DNA of 41,573 nucleotides from an uncultured Lachnospiraceae bacterium (GCA_949051815.1 CARQVR010000027.1:1-41573), one strand, 5' to 3'; shown: positions 8,500 to 18,087, counted from the stretch's first letter. Made by a program: numbers and translations. The notes: generated from the sequence alone by a model not told the origin.

Positions 8500-10044
8500 A
8501 TGTCTGATTTTATTATTGAAATGAATCATATCACGAAGCGTTTCCCGGGCATTGTTGCGAATGATGATGTTTCCATTCAGGTAAAAAAGGGAGAGATATA
8601 CGCTCTTTTGGGGGAGAATGGGGCGGGAAAGTCCACTTTGATGAGTATGCTGTTCGGTATGTATGAGCCGGACGAGGGGGAGATTATTATTCGGGGAGAA
8701 AAGGTAAAGATTGCGTCCCCCAACCATGCCACCCGGCTGAATATCGGCATGGTGCACCAGCACTTTAAGCTGGTGAGCAATTATACCATAGCGGAAAACA
8801 TTGTTATGGGGATGGAACCGGTAAAGAAACACCTTGGCATTTTTAAGACGCTGGATCAGAAGCGGGCCAATGAGGAGATCAGGGCCTTGTCGGAAAAATT
8901 CGGGCTGGAGGTGGATCCCGCTAAGGTGATTGAAAATATCAATGTCTCCATGCAGCAGCGGGTGGAAATATTAAAGATGCTGTACAGAGAGGCGGAGATT
9001 CTGATTTTCGACGAGCCGACGGCGGTGCTGACGCCGCAGGAGATCGAGTTTCTTTTGGAAATCATAGAGAGCCTGCGTCGCGACGGCAAGACGATCATTC
9101 TGATTACCCACAAGCTGGAGGAAATCAAAAAGATCGCGGACCGCTGTGCTATCCTCTGCAGGGGGAAGCTGATTGATGTGCTTGACGTGAAGGAGACGGA
9201 CACGAAGACGATGGCCAATCTGATGGTCGGCAGGGAAGTAAACTTCTCCGTGGACAAGCCTGAGCCGGAATATGGCAGGGAGATCCTTAAGGTGGAGCAT
9301 CTGACGGTGCACAACGAAGACAGGTTCGAGGTGGTGAAGGACGTCAGCTTTTCTGTACGCGGCGGAGAAATCTTCGCGGTGGCAGGCGTTTCCGGCAATG
9401 GGCAGGTGGAGCTGGCCGATGCGGTGGCAGGACTGTTAAAACCCTCGGGTGGCAGCATTACATTAAACGGAAAAGATATCACCCACGCAACGATCCGCAG
9501 CCGCAATCTGGAAGGCATTTCCTATATTCCGGAGGACCGGCAGAATGTGGGGCTGGTGATGGACCTTTCCCTGTCGGACAATCTGGCCTTGAAAAATTAT
9601 TTTAAACCGCCCTTTTCCAAAGGATCGGTGATAGCGGGTGATGCGTTTACCAGATACAGTGATGAGCTGATAGAGAAATACGATATCAGAAGCGGGCAGG
9701 GAAGCGAAACGGTTGTGCGTTCGATGAGCGGAGGCAACCAGCAGAAGGCTATCATCGCCAGAGAAATCGAGCTGGATTCCTCTCTTCTGATTTTTGTCCA
9801 GCCGACCAGAGGACTGGATATCGGTGCGATTGAGAACATTCACAGGCAGATTGTGGAGCAGCGGAACAAGGGAAAGGCAGTCCTTCTGATTTCGCTTGAG
9901 CTGGATGAAGTGATGAATCTTGCGGACACGATCGGCGTCATCTATAACGGCAGAATCGAAAAGATTGCAGATGCGGGAACGCTGACCCCGGGCGAGGTCG
10001 GGGAATTTATGATGGGAGTGGGGGGACGCCATGAAAAAGCATGA
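8500..10044 (+). CDS. nupO: ABC transporter ATP-binding protein, two ATPase domains (nucleoside/sugar type)
   Basis: A 514-residue fused double ATPase like NupO and the RbsA group. Domain 1 has Walker A GENGAGKST (about residues 39-47), Walker B LIFDEPTAVLTP and the switch ITHKLEE; its signature region NVSMQQRVEIL is degenerate, as is usual. Domain 2 has a degenerate Walker A (GVSGNGQVE), a good signature SMSGGNQQK and FVQPTRGLD. This asymmetric pattern is standard in the family. It powers nucleoside uptake with the two permeases. The end overlaps the next start by 14 bp, so translation is probably coupled. Confidence 0.93.
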   Translation: MSDFIIEMNHITKRFPGIVANDDVSIQVKKGEIYALLGENGAGKSTLMSMLFGMYEPDEGEIIIRGEKVKIASPNHATRLNIGMVHQHFKLVSNYTIAENIVMGMEPVKKHLGIFKTLDQKRANEEIRALSEKFGLEVDPAKVIENINVSMQQRVEILKMLYREAEILIFDEPTAVLTPQEIEFLLEIIESLRRDGKTIILITHKLEEIKKIADRCAILCRGKLIDVLDVKETDTKTMANLMVGREVNFSVDKPEPEYGREILKVEHLTVHNEDRFEVVKDVSFSVRGGEIFAVAGVSGNGQVELADAVAGLLKPSGGSITLNGKDITHATIRSRNLEGISYIPEDRQNVGLVMDLSLSDNLALKNYFKPPFSKGSVIAGDAFTRYSDELIEKYDIRSGQGSETVVRSMSGGNQQKAIIAREIELDSSLLIFVQPTRGLDIGAIENIHRQIVEQRNKGKAVLLISLELDEVMNLADTIGVIYNGRIEKIADAGTLTPGEVGEFMMGVGGRHEKA

Positions 10045-11095
10045 TCTGATACCGGTTTTTACGGTTCTTTTAAGCCTGATTCTGGGAATCGTGGTGATAG
10101 CGCTGCTGGGGAAGAACCCGTTTCTGGCATATTACAATCTGCTGCAGGGATCGGGGCTTGCGCCGAAGGCGTCCTATGCGGGGCACAAGGGAATGATAAC
10201 GGATTTTACCAGCTTTCTGAATGCGCTGACCCCGATGCTTCTGGCGTCCCTCTCGGTTCTGATCGCCCTGAAGGCCGGGCTGTTTAACATCGGTGTTTCA
10301 GGGCAGATGCTGGCGGCTGCTTTTGTGGCGACGGTTCTGGTGGGCTACTCGGAGCTGCCCGCTGTGCTGGCGAAACCGCTGGTGATTCTGATCGGTCTGA
10401 CGGTGGGCGCGCTCGTGGGCGGTCTGGTCGGATATCTGCGTCACCGGTTTAATATCAATGAGGTGGTGTCCACCATCATGTGCAACTACATAGTGCAGTT
10501 TGTAGCCAGCTTTTTTATCAACGTGTTTTTTGTGGATCCGGTGTCGAGACAGTCGAAAAACATTGGCGCGGCCAGCAGGCTGACGCTTGTGGATACGGTG
10601 GTGGGCGATTATAAGATGGATATTCCGCTTGGGATTCTCGTCGCGGCGGCAGCGGTTGCGGCCACGGTTTTCCTGCTCGGGAAAACAACGCTTGGCTTTG
10701 AGATCAAGGCGGTGGGCAGCAGCAGCCGGGCGGCGGAGTATGCAGGGATCCGTGTGGGACGAACCAGAGTGCTCGCCATGATGCTTTCAGGCGGCGCGGC
10801 CGGACTGGCAGGGGTGACCTACTATCTTGGGTATTTCTGCTCCATGCAGCCAAGAGTGCTGGCAAGTACCGGATATGACGCCATAGCGGTGGCGCTGCTT
10901 GGCAACAGCTCTCCGATCGGCATTATTTTCTCCTCTTTCCTGATCACTGTAATTTCCAAGGGGAGCACTTATATGAGTTCCACGGCGGGCGTGCAGGCGG
11001 AAATGGCTTCCGCTCTTACGGGAATCATTCTGTTAATCAGCGCATGCGGCGCTTATGTGAGAGAAAGATTAGAAAGATGGAAGGAGAACAGATGA
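10031..11095 (+). CDS. nupP: ABC transporter permease (nucleoside type), first subunit
   Basis: A 354-residue integral membrane protein of the BPD_transp_2 group (NupP/YufP-like). About 9-10 hydrophobic segments are visible, beginning at residue 8. Conserved points include ALKAGLFNIGVSGQML (cytoplasmic loop typical of the family), NINEVVSTIMCNYIV and EYAGIRVGRTRVLAMMLSGGAAGLAG, which contains the EAA-like coupling motif. It pairs with the protein encoded 1 bp downstream to make the channel. The ATG lies inside the 3' end of the ATPase gene with GGGGGG as ribosome-binding site. Confidence 0.92.
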   Translation: MKKHDLIPVFTVLLSLILGIVVIALLGKNPFLAYYNLLQGSGLAPKASYAGHKGMITDFTSFLNALTPMLLASLSVLIALKAGLFNIGVSGQMLAAAFVATVLVGYSELPAVLAKPLVILIGLTVGALVGGLVGYLRHRFNINEVVSTIMCNYIVQFVASFFINVFFVDPVSRQSKNIGAASRLTLVDTVVGDYKMDIPLGILVAAAAVAATVFLLGKTTLGFEIKAVGSSSRAAEYAGIRVGRTRVLAMMLSGGAAGLAGVTYYLGYFCSMQPRVLASTGYDAIAVALLGNSSPIGIIFSSFLITVISKGSTYMSSTAGVQAEMASALTGIILLISACGAYVRERLERWKENR

Positions 11096-11096
11096 T

Positions 11097-12056
11097 ATGA
11101 ATACGATCATAATTGACGGTTTATCTTTTGCGCTCCCTCTGTTTATCATGGCGATTGGCGGTATTTACTGTGAGCGCAGCGGTGTGACCAATCTGGCGAT
11201 AGAAGGTCTGCAGGGCTTCGGGGCTTTCTGCGGTGCGCTTTTTGCGGTCTGCATCGCGCCGTATTTTGCGGGTGATTCGCCGGTGCCCTTCTATCTGGCG
11301 ATGGTATTTGCCCTTTTGGGAGGAACGCTCTTTTCCCTGCTTCATGCGATGCTGTGTATCCGCTTTAAGGCGAATCAGGTCATAAGCGGCGTGGTGATTA
11401 ATATTCTGGCCATGTCACTGACGGAATTTATGACGAAGCAGATCAATGCCAGCATCTTTAAGGCGGCTTCCAACAAGTTTGTGCTGGGTGTGTCGGCACG
11501 TGTGACCGTGCCGGGGATTTCGTCTGTTCCTGTGCTGGGGGCGGTTTTCACCAATCTGTATCCCTTTGAACCGGTGATTGCGCTGATTGCGGTGATCGCC
11601 TGGTATGTGCTTTACAGGACGCCCTTCGGCCTGCATCTGAGAGCATGTGGCGATAACCCGCACGCGGTGGATGCGGCAGGTATCGAGGTGGGAAAGGTGC
11701 GGCTGATTGCGGTTCTGGTTTCCGGGGCGCTGTCGGGACTTGGCGGTATCTGTTTCGCCTACTCCATTTCCGCGAACTTTTCATCCAACATCTATTCGGG
11801 ATATGGGTATCTGGCCATTGCGGCATTGATTTTTGGCAACTGGAAGATTCTGCCTACGCTGGGGGCGTGTCTGCTGTTCGGCTTCGCCAGATCGGGCGGG
11901 TATGAGCTTGTGAAGGTTCTGGAAATGCCAAGCAGTTATCAGGATCTGGTGATGGTGCTGCCCTATGTGCTGACCCTTCTGATGCTTGTATTTTTCGGCA
12001 AAAAGAATCATTCGCCGAGGGCGCTTGGCGTGATCTACGATAAGGGAGCACGGTAG
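11097..12056 (+). CDS. nupQ: ABC transporter permease (nucleoside type), second subunit
   Basis: A 319-residue membrane protein, paralogous to the preceding permease. The first loop reads GIYCERSGVTNLAIEGLQG, the family's 'ERSGVxNLgiEG' signature, followed later by NQVISGVVINILAMSLT and AVDAAGIEVGKVRLIAVLVSGALSGLGG, the ATPase-coupling loop. Start and stop are one base from the neighbour's stop and 11 bp from the kinase start. It forms the import channel with the first permease. Confidence 0.92.
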   Translation: MNTIIIDGLSFALPLFIMAIGGIYCERSGVTNLAIEGLQGFGAFCGALFAVCIAPYFAGDSPVPFYLAMVFALLGGTLFSLLHAMLCIRFKANQVISGVVINILAMSLTEFMTKQINASIFKAASNKFVLGVSARVTVPGISSVPVLGAVFTNLYPFEPVIALIAVIAWYVLYRTPFGLHLRACGDNPHAVDAAGIEVGKVRLIAVLVSGALSGLGGICFAYSISANFSSNIYSGYGYLAIAALIFGNWKILPTLGACLLFGFARSGGYELVKVLEMPSSYQDLVMVLPYVLTLLMLVFFGKKNHSPRALGVIYDKGAR

Positions 12057-12067
12057 GGGAGAAAAAC

Positions 12068-14326
12068 ATGAGTATTGCGTTTATCGGACTTCAGATTTTA
12101 GGAATATGCGCAGTCTTTTTTGCGCTGGCCCTTCTGTTGAACGGGGATGGCTCCAGAGAGCAGAAGATGATGGAGTACTTCCTGATGGGGGCTCTGATAC
12201 AGAACATCGGCTATTTGCTGGAGCTGACGGCGCCTACGATGGAGGCGGCCATGGTGGCGGTGAAGGTACAGCATCTGGGAACCATGATTATACCGGTCTG
12301 CTACTGCTACTTTATCTATATTTACTGTTTTGAGGAGGCGCCGCTCAAGGTACTGAAACTTTTGGGCGTGATTGACGCGGGGCTTCTTCTGCTGATTCTG
12401 ACATGCGACTACCACAGTCTGTTTTACAGATATCTGGACTGGGAGACAACGGCGGATGGACATTCCTACCTGTTTCTGGAGTACGGTCCGGGATATGCGG
12501 TCTTTATCGTATGTGCGACGCTCATCCCCTATGTGATGTCCCTGCGCGTGCTGATCCGTGCCAATTCCAGAAAGGGTGAGGATGCGGTGGACCGCAAGTA
12601 CGGATTGATTTTGTCGCTGTCCTTTTTGCCGGTCGCTGCCCTCTATGCGTATGTCACGAAGCTGACGCGCGCCTTTGACTTTACGCCGGTCGTGCTGGGG
12701 CTTGTGCTTTCGGGTGTGGTGATTCTTGTGTGGAGCAGGAAAGTTTACGATTTCGGAAGTCTGGCATCGGGGACGCTGCTCAACAGGATGAGCGACGGTG
12801 TGATCGCGCTGGATGAACGGGGGAGGGTCGTCAACTACAATCCGGCCGCGGCTGCCATTTTTACGGGACTGAACAGTCGGGCAGTCGGCAGGAAAGTCGG
12901 GGAGATCGAGGATTTTCCGGAAATTGTTCTCGGGGAGGATGTGCAGGACGAGTTTTTTCTGGGAGAACGGTATTATCAGAGTCATGTGGAGCAGATCACG
13001 GACCGGTTCGGGGTAGTTAAGGGCTATGTGGTGCGGATTCTGGACATGACGGAAATGAGGAACTACATCGAGGAGATCAAGCGCATCAGAATACAGGCGG
13101 AGCAGGCAAACGAGGCGAAGAGTGAGTTTCTGGCCAATATGTCCCATGAGATCCGCACGCCCATGAATGCAATCGTGGGTTTGAGCGATATCATTATGGA
13201 GGAGAGTAAGGGACGGAAGGTGCACGATTATGCCTGCGACATCAAGTCGGCTTCCCGAAATCTTCTGGCGCTCATCAACGATATTCTCGATCTGTCCAAG
13301 GTAGAAGCCGGGAAGATGGAGCTGGTGTGCACGGATTATCATATTAAGAACATTGCGGACGAAGTGATTAATATGATGGACGGCGCGGCGTCGAAGCGGG
13401 GGATCCTGCTCAAATGCGAGTATGATATGTCCATACCGTGCCGCTATCACGGCGACGAGGGAAGGATCAGACAGATTCTGATTAATCTTTTGAACAACGG
13501 TTTAAAGTTTACCAGAGAAGGGTATGTGAAGCTTTCTGTGAGCGGTGGAGCGGGAGCGGATGCGGACACGGCGCTTTTGCACATTGAGGTGAGGGACACC
13601 GGCTGCGGCATTAAGGAAGAGGATCTGGGGAAAATTTTTGAGAATTTCAGTCAGGTGGACGCGAAACGAAACCGCGCCGTGGAAGGAACCGGGCTTGGTC
13701 TGTCCATCACCAGACATCTGGTGGCGCTGATGGGAGGAAGCATCCGGGTGGAGAGTGTGTACGGGGAAGGTACAGTCTTTATTTTAGACATTCCGCAAAA
13801 GATTGTGGACAGGAGAAGTCTGACGGAGGTGCCGGAGGAGACCGCCGGAGAGGAAGCTGAGATACAGATTTTCATGGCGGAAGACTGCCGTGTGCTGGTG
13901 GTGGACGATAACCTTGTCAACCGGAAAGTGGCCAGAGGTTTCCTGCGGCCTTACGGTATGATGATCGACGAGGCGGACAGCGGTCCGAAATCCATCGAAT
14001 GTGTCAGACAGACGAAATACGATATTATTTTTATGGATCATATGATGCCGGAGATGGACGGCATAGAGGCGGTACAGATCATCCGCAGCGAATGCGGGGA
14101 GAACGGCACGCTTCCGGTTATCATTGCGCTTACGGCAAACGCCATGGAGGGTGTCAGGGAAATGTTTTTGCAAAACGGTTTTCAGGACTTTATCACCAAG
14201 CCGTTAGATAAGCTGGCACTCAACGAATCACTTCGTAAGTGGATACCCGAACAGAGGCGGAAAGCGCCGGATACCTGGGAGGAGAGCGTGGAAAAAATGA
14301 GGAAGGCGAAGCCGGAGGAAAAATAG
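12068..14326 (+). CDS. Hybrid sensor histidine kinase with N-terminal 7TM sensor
   Basis: A 752-residue hybrid kinase. Residues 1-225 hold seven hydrophobic segments (7TM histidine-kinase sensor type). A PAS-like region covers 235-330. The dimerisation domain has His360 in ANMSHEIRTPMNA; the ATPase domain has the N box near Asn473-477, G1 DTGCGIKEEDL at 510 and G2 EGTGLGLS at 539. A receiver follows, with VVDDN at 611 and phospho-acceptor Asp657 in FMDHMMPEMDG, and Lys in ITKPLDK. No Hpt domain is present, so the phosphate must leave through another protein. It begins 11 bp after the permease gene, which suggests shared transcription with nucleoside import, and it ends before a strong terminator. 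Confidence 0.92.
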   Translation: MSIAFIGLQILGICAVFFALALLLNGDGSREQKMMEYFLMGALIQNIGYLLELTAPTMEAAMVAVKVQHLGTMIIPVCYCYFIYIYCFEEAPLKVLKLLGVIDAGLLLLILTCDYHSLFYRYLDWETTADGHSYLFLEYGPGYAVFIVCATLIPYVMSLRVLIRANSRKGEDAVDRKYGLILSLSFLPVAALYAYVTKLTRAFDFTPVVLGLVLSGVVILVWSRKVYDFGSLASGTLLNRMSDGVIALDERGRVVNYNPAAAAIFTGLNSRAVGRKVGEIEDFPEIVLGEDVQDEFFLGERYYQSHVEQITDRFGVVKGYVVRILDMTEMRNYIEEIKRIRIQAEQANEAKSEFLANMSHEIRTPMNAIVGLSDIIMEESKGRKVHDYACDIKSASRNLLALINDILDLSKVEAGKMELVCTDYHIKNIADEVINMMDGAASKRGILLKCEYDMSIPCRYHGDEGRIRQILINLLNNGLKFTREGYVKLSVSGGAGADADTALLHIEVRDTGCGIKEEDLGKIFENFSQVDAKRNRAVEGTGLGLSITRHLVALMGGSIRVESVYGEGTVFILDIPQKIVDRRSLTEVPEETAGEEAEIQIFMAEDCRVLVVDDNLVNRKVARGFLRPYGMMIDEADSGPKSIECVRQTKYDIIFMDHMMPEMDGIEAVQIIRSECGENGTLPVIIALTANAMEGVREMFLQNGFQDFITKPLDKLALNESLRKWIPEQRRKAPDTWEESVEKMRKAKPEEK

Positions 14327-14340
14327 AATCAGGAAGCGGC

Positions 14341-14386
14341 GGGAGTGCATTTGAGGCAATATTGCCAAAAATGCACTCCCTTTTTT
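14341..14386 (+). terminator. Strong intrinsic terminator
   Basis: A 12-bp stem (GGGAGTGCATTT with AAATGCACTCCC) with a nested perfect GGCAATATTGCC inner stem and a run of six T. It closes the importer/kinase transcription unit. Confidence 0.93.
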
Positions 14387-14491
14387 GGTTTGGGTTACGC
14401 GATTAACCTATTGTGTTTATCGTGATATGAGATTACACTGATTCAAGAAGTGACAAGACAGAAAGAAATTTGGAAAGATTGCAGATCATGC

Positions 14492-14632
14492 GGAGAGACT
14501 ATGGCGCAGAGAGTAAGGAAAGCAGATCCTGTGGAGGGACTATGGCGCAGAGAGTAAGGAAAGCAGATCCTGTAGAGGGACTATGGCGCAGAGAGTAAGG
14601 AAAGCGGATCATGTGGAGGGAATATGGCACAG
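14492..14632 (+). repeat. 41-bp tandem array carrying repeated ribosome-binding site and start codon
   Basis: Four ATG starts lie exactly 41 bp apart (14501, 14542, 14583, 14624), each preceded by GGAG(A/G)G and followed by GCnCAGnGnGTAAGGA. The last is the true start of the LacI-type gene; the first three are copies of that gene's own start region. Since 41 is not a multiple of 3, each copy opens an 18-codon frame that stops at a TAA inside the next copy. The array could tune translation, or arise from slippage. Confidence 0.9.
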
Positions 14633-15631
14633 CGGGTAAGGATAGCGGATCTGGCGCAGGAGCTGGGGCTGAGTACGGCTACGGTTTCCAACGTGATCCA
14701 CGGAAAGACGAAAAAGATATCGGATGAGACGGTGAAACGGGTGCAGGCACTTTTGGAGGAGCGGCAGTATATTCCGAGCATGGCGGGGATTCTGCTTGCG
14801 AGGAACGATTCCCGCATCATCGGCGTGGTGGTAAACGACCATGAGAAATATGAGGGAAGGGCGCTGGAGGATGCCTTTGTGGCCGCGTCCCTGAACGCCC
14901 TGCTGTCTGCGCTGGAAAAGGCGGGGTATTTTATGATGATAAAAGCCACGCGGGACTGGAGCGAGGTGGAGCGGTTTGCCTCCATGTGGAACATGGACGG
15001 GATGGTGCTTCTGGGGTTTTGCGACAGCGATTACGAGAAGCTTCGCGAGAGAATGCATATTCCCTTTGTCGTCTACGATGGATTTTTTGAGAGGGACAGG
15101 GGCATTTGTAATCTGACAATTGATAATTTTGACGGCGGCTGTCAGGTGGGCGTCTATCTGCGTGGGATGGGGCACCGGCGGGCGCTTCTGATCTCCGACA
15201 ATGCGGTCTGCATGGACGCGGAAAGGATGGCGGGCTTTCGGGCAGGTTTTTCGGGTGGAGAGACGGTGTTTCTGGAAGTGCCGATGAACAGGGAGGGACG
15301 GTACTCTTACTATCAGGAGAATCTGGGACGGATTCTGGCATGTACGGCGGCGTTTGCGGTCTCGGATGTGTATGCGGCGGAGTTTATGCACTTTCTGATG
15401 GAACGGGGAATTTCCGTGCCGGAGAAGATGTCGGTGGTTGGATTTGATGATAACGCGCTGTGTGAGAGCTGTTTTCCACGGCTTACCACGGTGGGGCAGG
15501 ACGCGGGAGAGCGTGCGCGCATGGCGGTGCGCGCGCTAAGGGAACTGCGTGCCGGAAATGTAGCGCCGGTGGAGGAGATGCTGCCCGTAAAACTGATTAT
15601 ACGGGACAGTGTGGCGAGGCATACGCGGTGA
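14624..15631 (+). CDS. LacI-family transcriptional regulator
   Basis: A 335-residue regulator. The HTH is at residues 5-25 (VRIADLAQELGLSTATVSNV), followed by the hinge-helix region ending YIPSMAGILLARNDSRIIGVV, which starts the periplasmic-binding-protein-like sensor domain. GVYLRGMGHRRALLISD and MSVVGFDDNALCESCFPRLTTV are family landmarks. The ligand, normally a sugar or nucleoside, is not predictable. Targets may include itself or the MATE gene 65 bp downstream, in front of which lies a 14-bp perfect palindrome. The start is the fourth copy of a 41-bp array, which is unusual. Confidence 0.9.
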   Translation: MAQRVRIADLAQELGLSTATVSNVIHGKTKKISDETVKRVQALLEERQYIPSMAGILLARNDSRIIGVVVNDHEKYEGRALEDAFVAASLNALLSALEKAGYFMMIKATRDWSEVERFASMWNMDGMVLLGFCDSDYEKLRERMHIPFVVYDGFFERDRGICNLTIDNFDGGCQVGVYLRGMGHRRALLISDNAVCMDAERMAGFRAGFSGGETVFLEVPMNREGRYSYYQENLGRILACTAAFAVSDVYAAEFMHFLMERGISVPEKMSVVGFDDNALCESCFPRLTTVGQDAGERARMAVRALRELRAGNVAPVEEMLPVKLIIRDSVARHTR

Positions 15632-15635
15632 TACA

Positions 15636-15649
15636 TTTTGTATACAAAA
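15636..15649. promoter_or_regulatory. Perfect 14-bp palindrome, candidate operator
   Basis: TTTTGTATACAAAA, 5 bp after the LacI-type stop and 48 bp before the preferred MATE start. A partial third arm, TTTGTAT, follows at 15653. The symmetry suits a dimeric repressor. The binding protein is unknown; the adjacent LacI-type regulator is only one candidate, because LacI operators usually have a central CG. Confidence 0.4.
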
Positions 15650-15696
15650 CAGTTTGTATGCGGATTGGATCATAAAACTATGACATGGAGGAAGAG

Positions 15697-17049
15697 ATGA
15701 AAGGGAGAGAAGACAGCTTTCGGGGAGATTTAATCGGCATAGCGCTGCCGGTTACATTACAGTCCCTTTTACAGTCATCCTTCGGGATGGTGGATCAGAT
15801 CATGATCGGGCGGCTTGGCAGTGAGAGCATTGCGGGGATCGGACTTGGCGGAAAATTTGCGTCGGTTTATACGGTGGTGCTGGGAGCGGTGGCGGCGGCA
15901 GCAGGTATAATGGCGGCGCAGTATGCGGGCGCGAAGGACGGGAAGGGCATGAGCAGAAGCTTTTATCTGAACCTGCTTTTGGGGCTTTTGCTCGCCGGTG
16001 GTTTTATGGGAGTATGCGGTTTTTTTCCGGAAAAGGTCATGTCACTGTACACACAGGATGGGGGTGTACAGGCGCAGGCGGTGTTTTATCTGCGGCTATA
16101 CGCCATTTCTTTTCCACTGTCTGCTATCTCTACCATTATGACAGTGTTTTTGCGCTGCGTCGGCAAAGCGGCGTTTCCGCTTGCTGCGAGTTTCTTTTCC
16201 GTGCTTTTGAATACCGGACTGAATTACCTTCTGATCTTTGGCCGGTGCGGGTTTTCACCTATGGGTGTGCGGGGAGCTGCCATAGCCAGTGTGATCGCGC
16301 AGGCGGCGGCTTTTGGCATGACGGTGGTTTATTTCTGGCGGGATGCCGGGTTTGGGTCTTATTTTCGAGGCGGCCGGATGCGGTCTTCGCTTCGCCTGAC
16401 GGGGGAGGAGCGGCGGCAGTATCTGGGGATTCTTTCGCCTATTCTTGTCTGTGAGTTTGCATGGAGTCTGGGAGAAAACATGTATGCGGTGATTTACGGG
16501 CGTCTGGGAACGGCGTCCTGTGCGGCGATGACGATGACGGGGCCGGTACAGGGATTGATGATCGGACTGTTAAGCGGTGTCTCCCAGGCGGCCGGTATTA
16601 TGATCGGCAGACATTTGGGAAAGGCGGATTATGAGACTGCCTGCAGGGATTCTGAAAAGCTCATGGGATGCGGTTTTGCGGGATCGGCGGCGCTGTCTGT
16701 GCTGCTGCTTTGGCTGGGCGGCGCTTATGTGTCGCTATACCATGTGGAACCGGAAGTGCAGAGAATGACATATTTGATTTTAGTTGCATTTGCCATAATC
16801 TCTCCCATAAAGGTACAGAATATGATTCTTGGTGGCGGCATCATCAGAAGCGGCGGTATGACGCGCTATGTGATGTGGATTGACATGATCGGGACATGGG
16901 CGATCGGCGTGCCGCTTGGTTTTTTGGCGGCTTTTGCATGGAAGCTGCCGGTTCATCAGGTGTATTTTATTCTTTCGCAGGAGGAGGTTGTCCGGTTTTT
17001 TATTTCGCTGGCCGTTTTCCGAAAAAAGAGTTGGATGAGACGGTTATAG
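15697..17049 (+). CDS. MATE-family multidrug/toxin exporter
   Basis: A 450-residue protein with twelve predicted membrane helices, of the NorM/DinF-like MATE fold. The N-terminus has IALPVTLQSLLQSSFGMVDQ and MIGRLGSESIAGIGLGGKF, the standard family start. MATE proteins export cationic compounds with Na+ or H+. The ATG at 15685 lies in GGAGGA, which is itself the ribosome-binding site for the ATG at 15697, so the later start is used. Probably transcribed with, or controlled by, the LacI-type regulator upstream. Confidence 0.9.
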   Translation: MKGREDSFRGDLIGIALPVTLQSLLQSSFGMVDQIMIGRLGSESIAGIGLGGKFASVYTVVLGAVAAAAGIMAAQYAGAKDGKGMSRSFYLNLLLGLLLAGGFMGVCGFFPEKVMSLYTQDGGVQAQAVFYLRLYAISFPLSAISTIMTVFLRCVGKAAFPLAASFFSVLLNTGLNYLLIFGRCGFSPMGVRGAAIASVIAQAAAFGMTVVYFWRDAGFGSYFRGGRMRSSLRLTGEERRQYLGILSPILVCEFAWSLGENMYAVIYGRLGTASCAAMTMTGPVQGLMIGLLSGVSQAAGIMIGRHLGKADYETACRDSEKLMGCGFAGSAALSVLLLWLGGAYVSLYHVEPEVQRMTYLILVAFAIISPIKVQNMILGGGIIRSGGMTRYVMWIDMIGTWAIGVPLGFLAAFAWKLPVHQVYFILSQEEVVRFFISLAVFRKKSWMRRL

Positions 17050-17184
17050 CTTATAAACAATGCCGCCTTTGTGTCCGATATATATAACAACAGTTTAATA
17101 ACCGCAAAGGACACAAAAGCGTCTGCAGCGTGTAGTTGTGGCAAACGGATTTGCCGCGTTGGCAGCATCACGGAGGATATGTGT

Positions 17185-18072
17185 ATGGGCATAAAAGTAG
17201 GTACGAATCCGGCTCCCGGCCAGACCGGGGCTGTAGATCCTGAACCCTTTAAGCAGAGGACGAAGCAGGATATTAAGAATGAGTGCGCCGGCATTGCGGC
17301 GAGGCAGACGGCGAATGCCATCAGGATTCAGAAACAGAAAGCAAGTCAGAAGAAGAAAAAACTGAATTATAACTATAAAAAGATCTCGAGACAGATTACC
17401 ATGAATAACACCTCCACGGGTGCACGCAGGGTTATTACGAAAGCCCGCGAGGAGGTGGTTTCCCTTCTCAGAAAGCAGATGAGCGGAAAATACGACGAGA
17501 CGGATCTTCGTCACGCGATTATCCATGCCAGAAAGATGGAGCGGGTTGCGCGCAGGAAAAAGAAGCACCTGGAGGAGGAAGAGAAGGCGGCCGCTACGGG
17601 AAAGGGTCTTGTTGAGCAGGGGGCTGCGTCGAACGAAGACGAGCGGATGAAAAAGCTCGAGGAGTCCATGGAGAATCTGAAAGAAGAGGAACTGGAGCGG
17701 ATGCAGGAGCTGATGGAGGAGTACGAGCGGCTCATGCAGGAGCTTGAGGATACCGGCGGGGTCAACGATCTCATGAAGGAGTATATGGGCGCGTCAGAGC
17801 AGGAAATGTCACCGGAACAGGTTGATAAGCTCCGGAAGAAACACCGCGCCGATGAGATGAAGGACATCGTGGAGGCGGATATGAAATATCTGAAAGCGAT
17901 GTTCAATAAGCTGGAGAGAGAGAAGCAGGCGGTAAGCCAGCAGGCATTCCAGCAGGAGACGAATCCGGCGGTATCGCTGGAACTACAGGGAGTGGATATT
18001 CCGGTTTCGCCGGATGCAGGGCAGTCGGGGGCGGAGCTGGTGCAGGGCGCCAATGTGGATGCGCTGGCGTAG
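17185..18072 (+). CDS. Hypothetical coiled-coil protein
   Basis: A 295-residue soluble protein, highly charged. Residues 25-60 are Lys/Gln-rich, and 115-245 form a long Glu/Arg/Lys heptad region (MKKLEESMENLKEEELERMQ and following) that is almost certainly coiled coil. There are no Cys-rich or catalytic motifs. The frame stays open back to a GTG at 17071, but the GGAGG at 17172-17176 is 8 nt before the ATG at 17185 and only 2 nt before an ATG at 17179. I do not recognise a family; similar unannotated proteins occur in Lachnospiraceae, from memory only. Confidence 0.65.
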   Translation: MGIKVGTNPAPGQTGAVDPEPFKQRTKQDIKNECAGIAARQTANAIRIQKQKASQKKKKLNYNYKKISRQITMNNTSTGARRVITKAREEVVSLLRKQMSGKYDETDLRHAIIHARKMERVARRKKKHLEEEEKAAATGKGLVEQGAASNEDERMKKLEESMENLKEEELERMQELMEEYERLMQELEDTGGVNDLMKEYMGASEQEMSPEQVDKLRKKHRADEMKDIVEADMKYLKAMFNKLEREKQAVSQQAFQQETNPAVSLELQGVDIPVSPDAGQSGAELVQGANVDALA

Positions 18073-18087
18073 AGAGAAGAGCAGGGG

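Noticed and set aside
12098..13450. Long minus-strand frame of 450 codons
   Set aside because: It is antisense to the hybrid kinase, whose motifs are complete; composition is His/Arg-rich as expected of a shadow.
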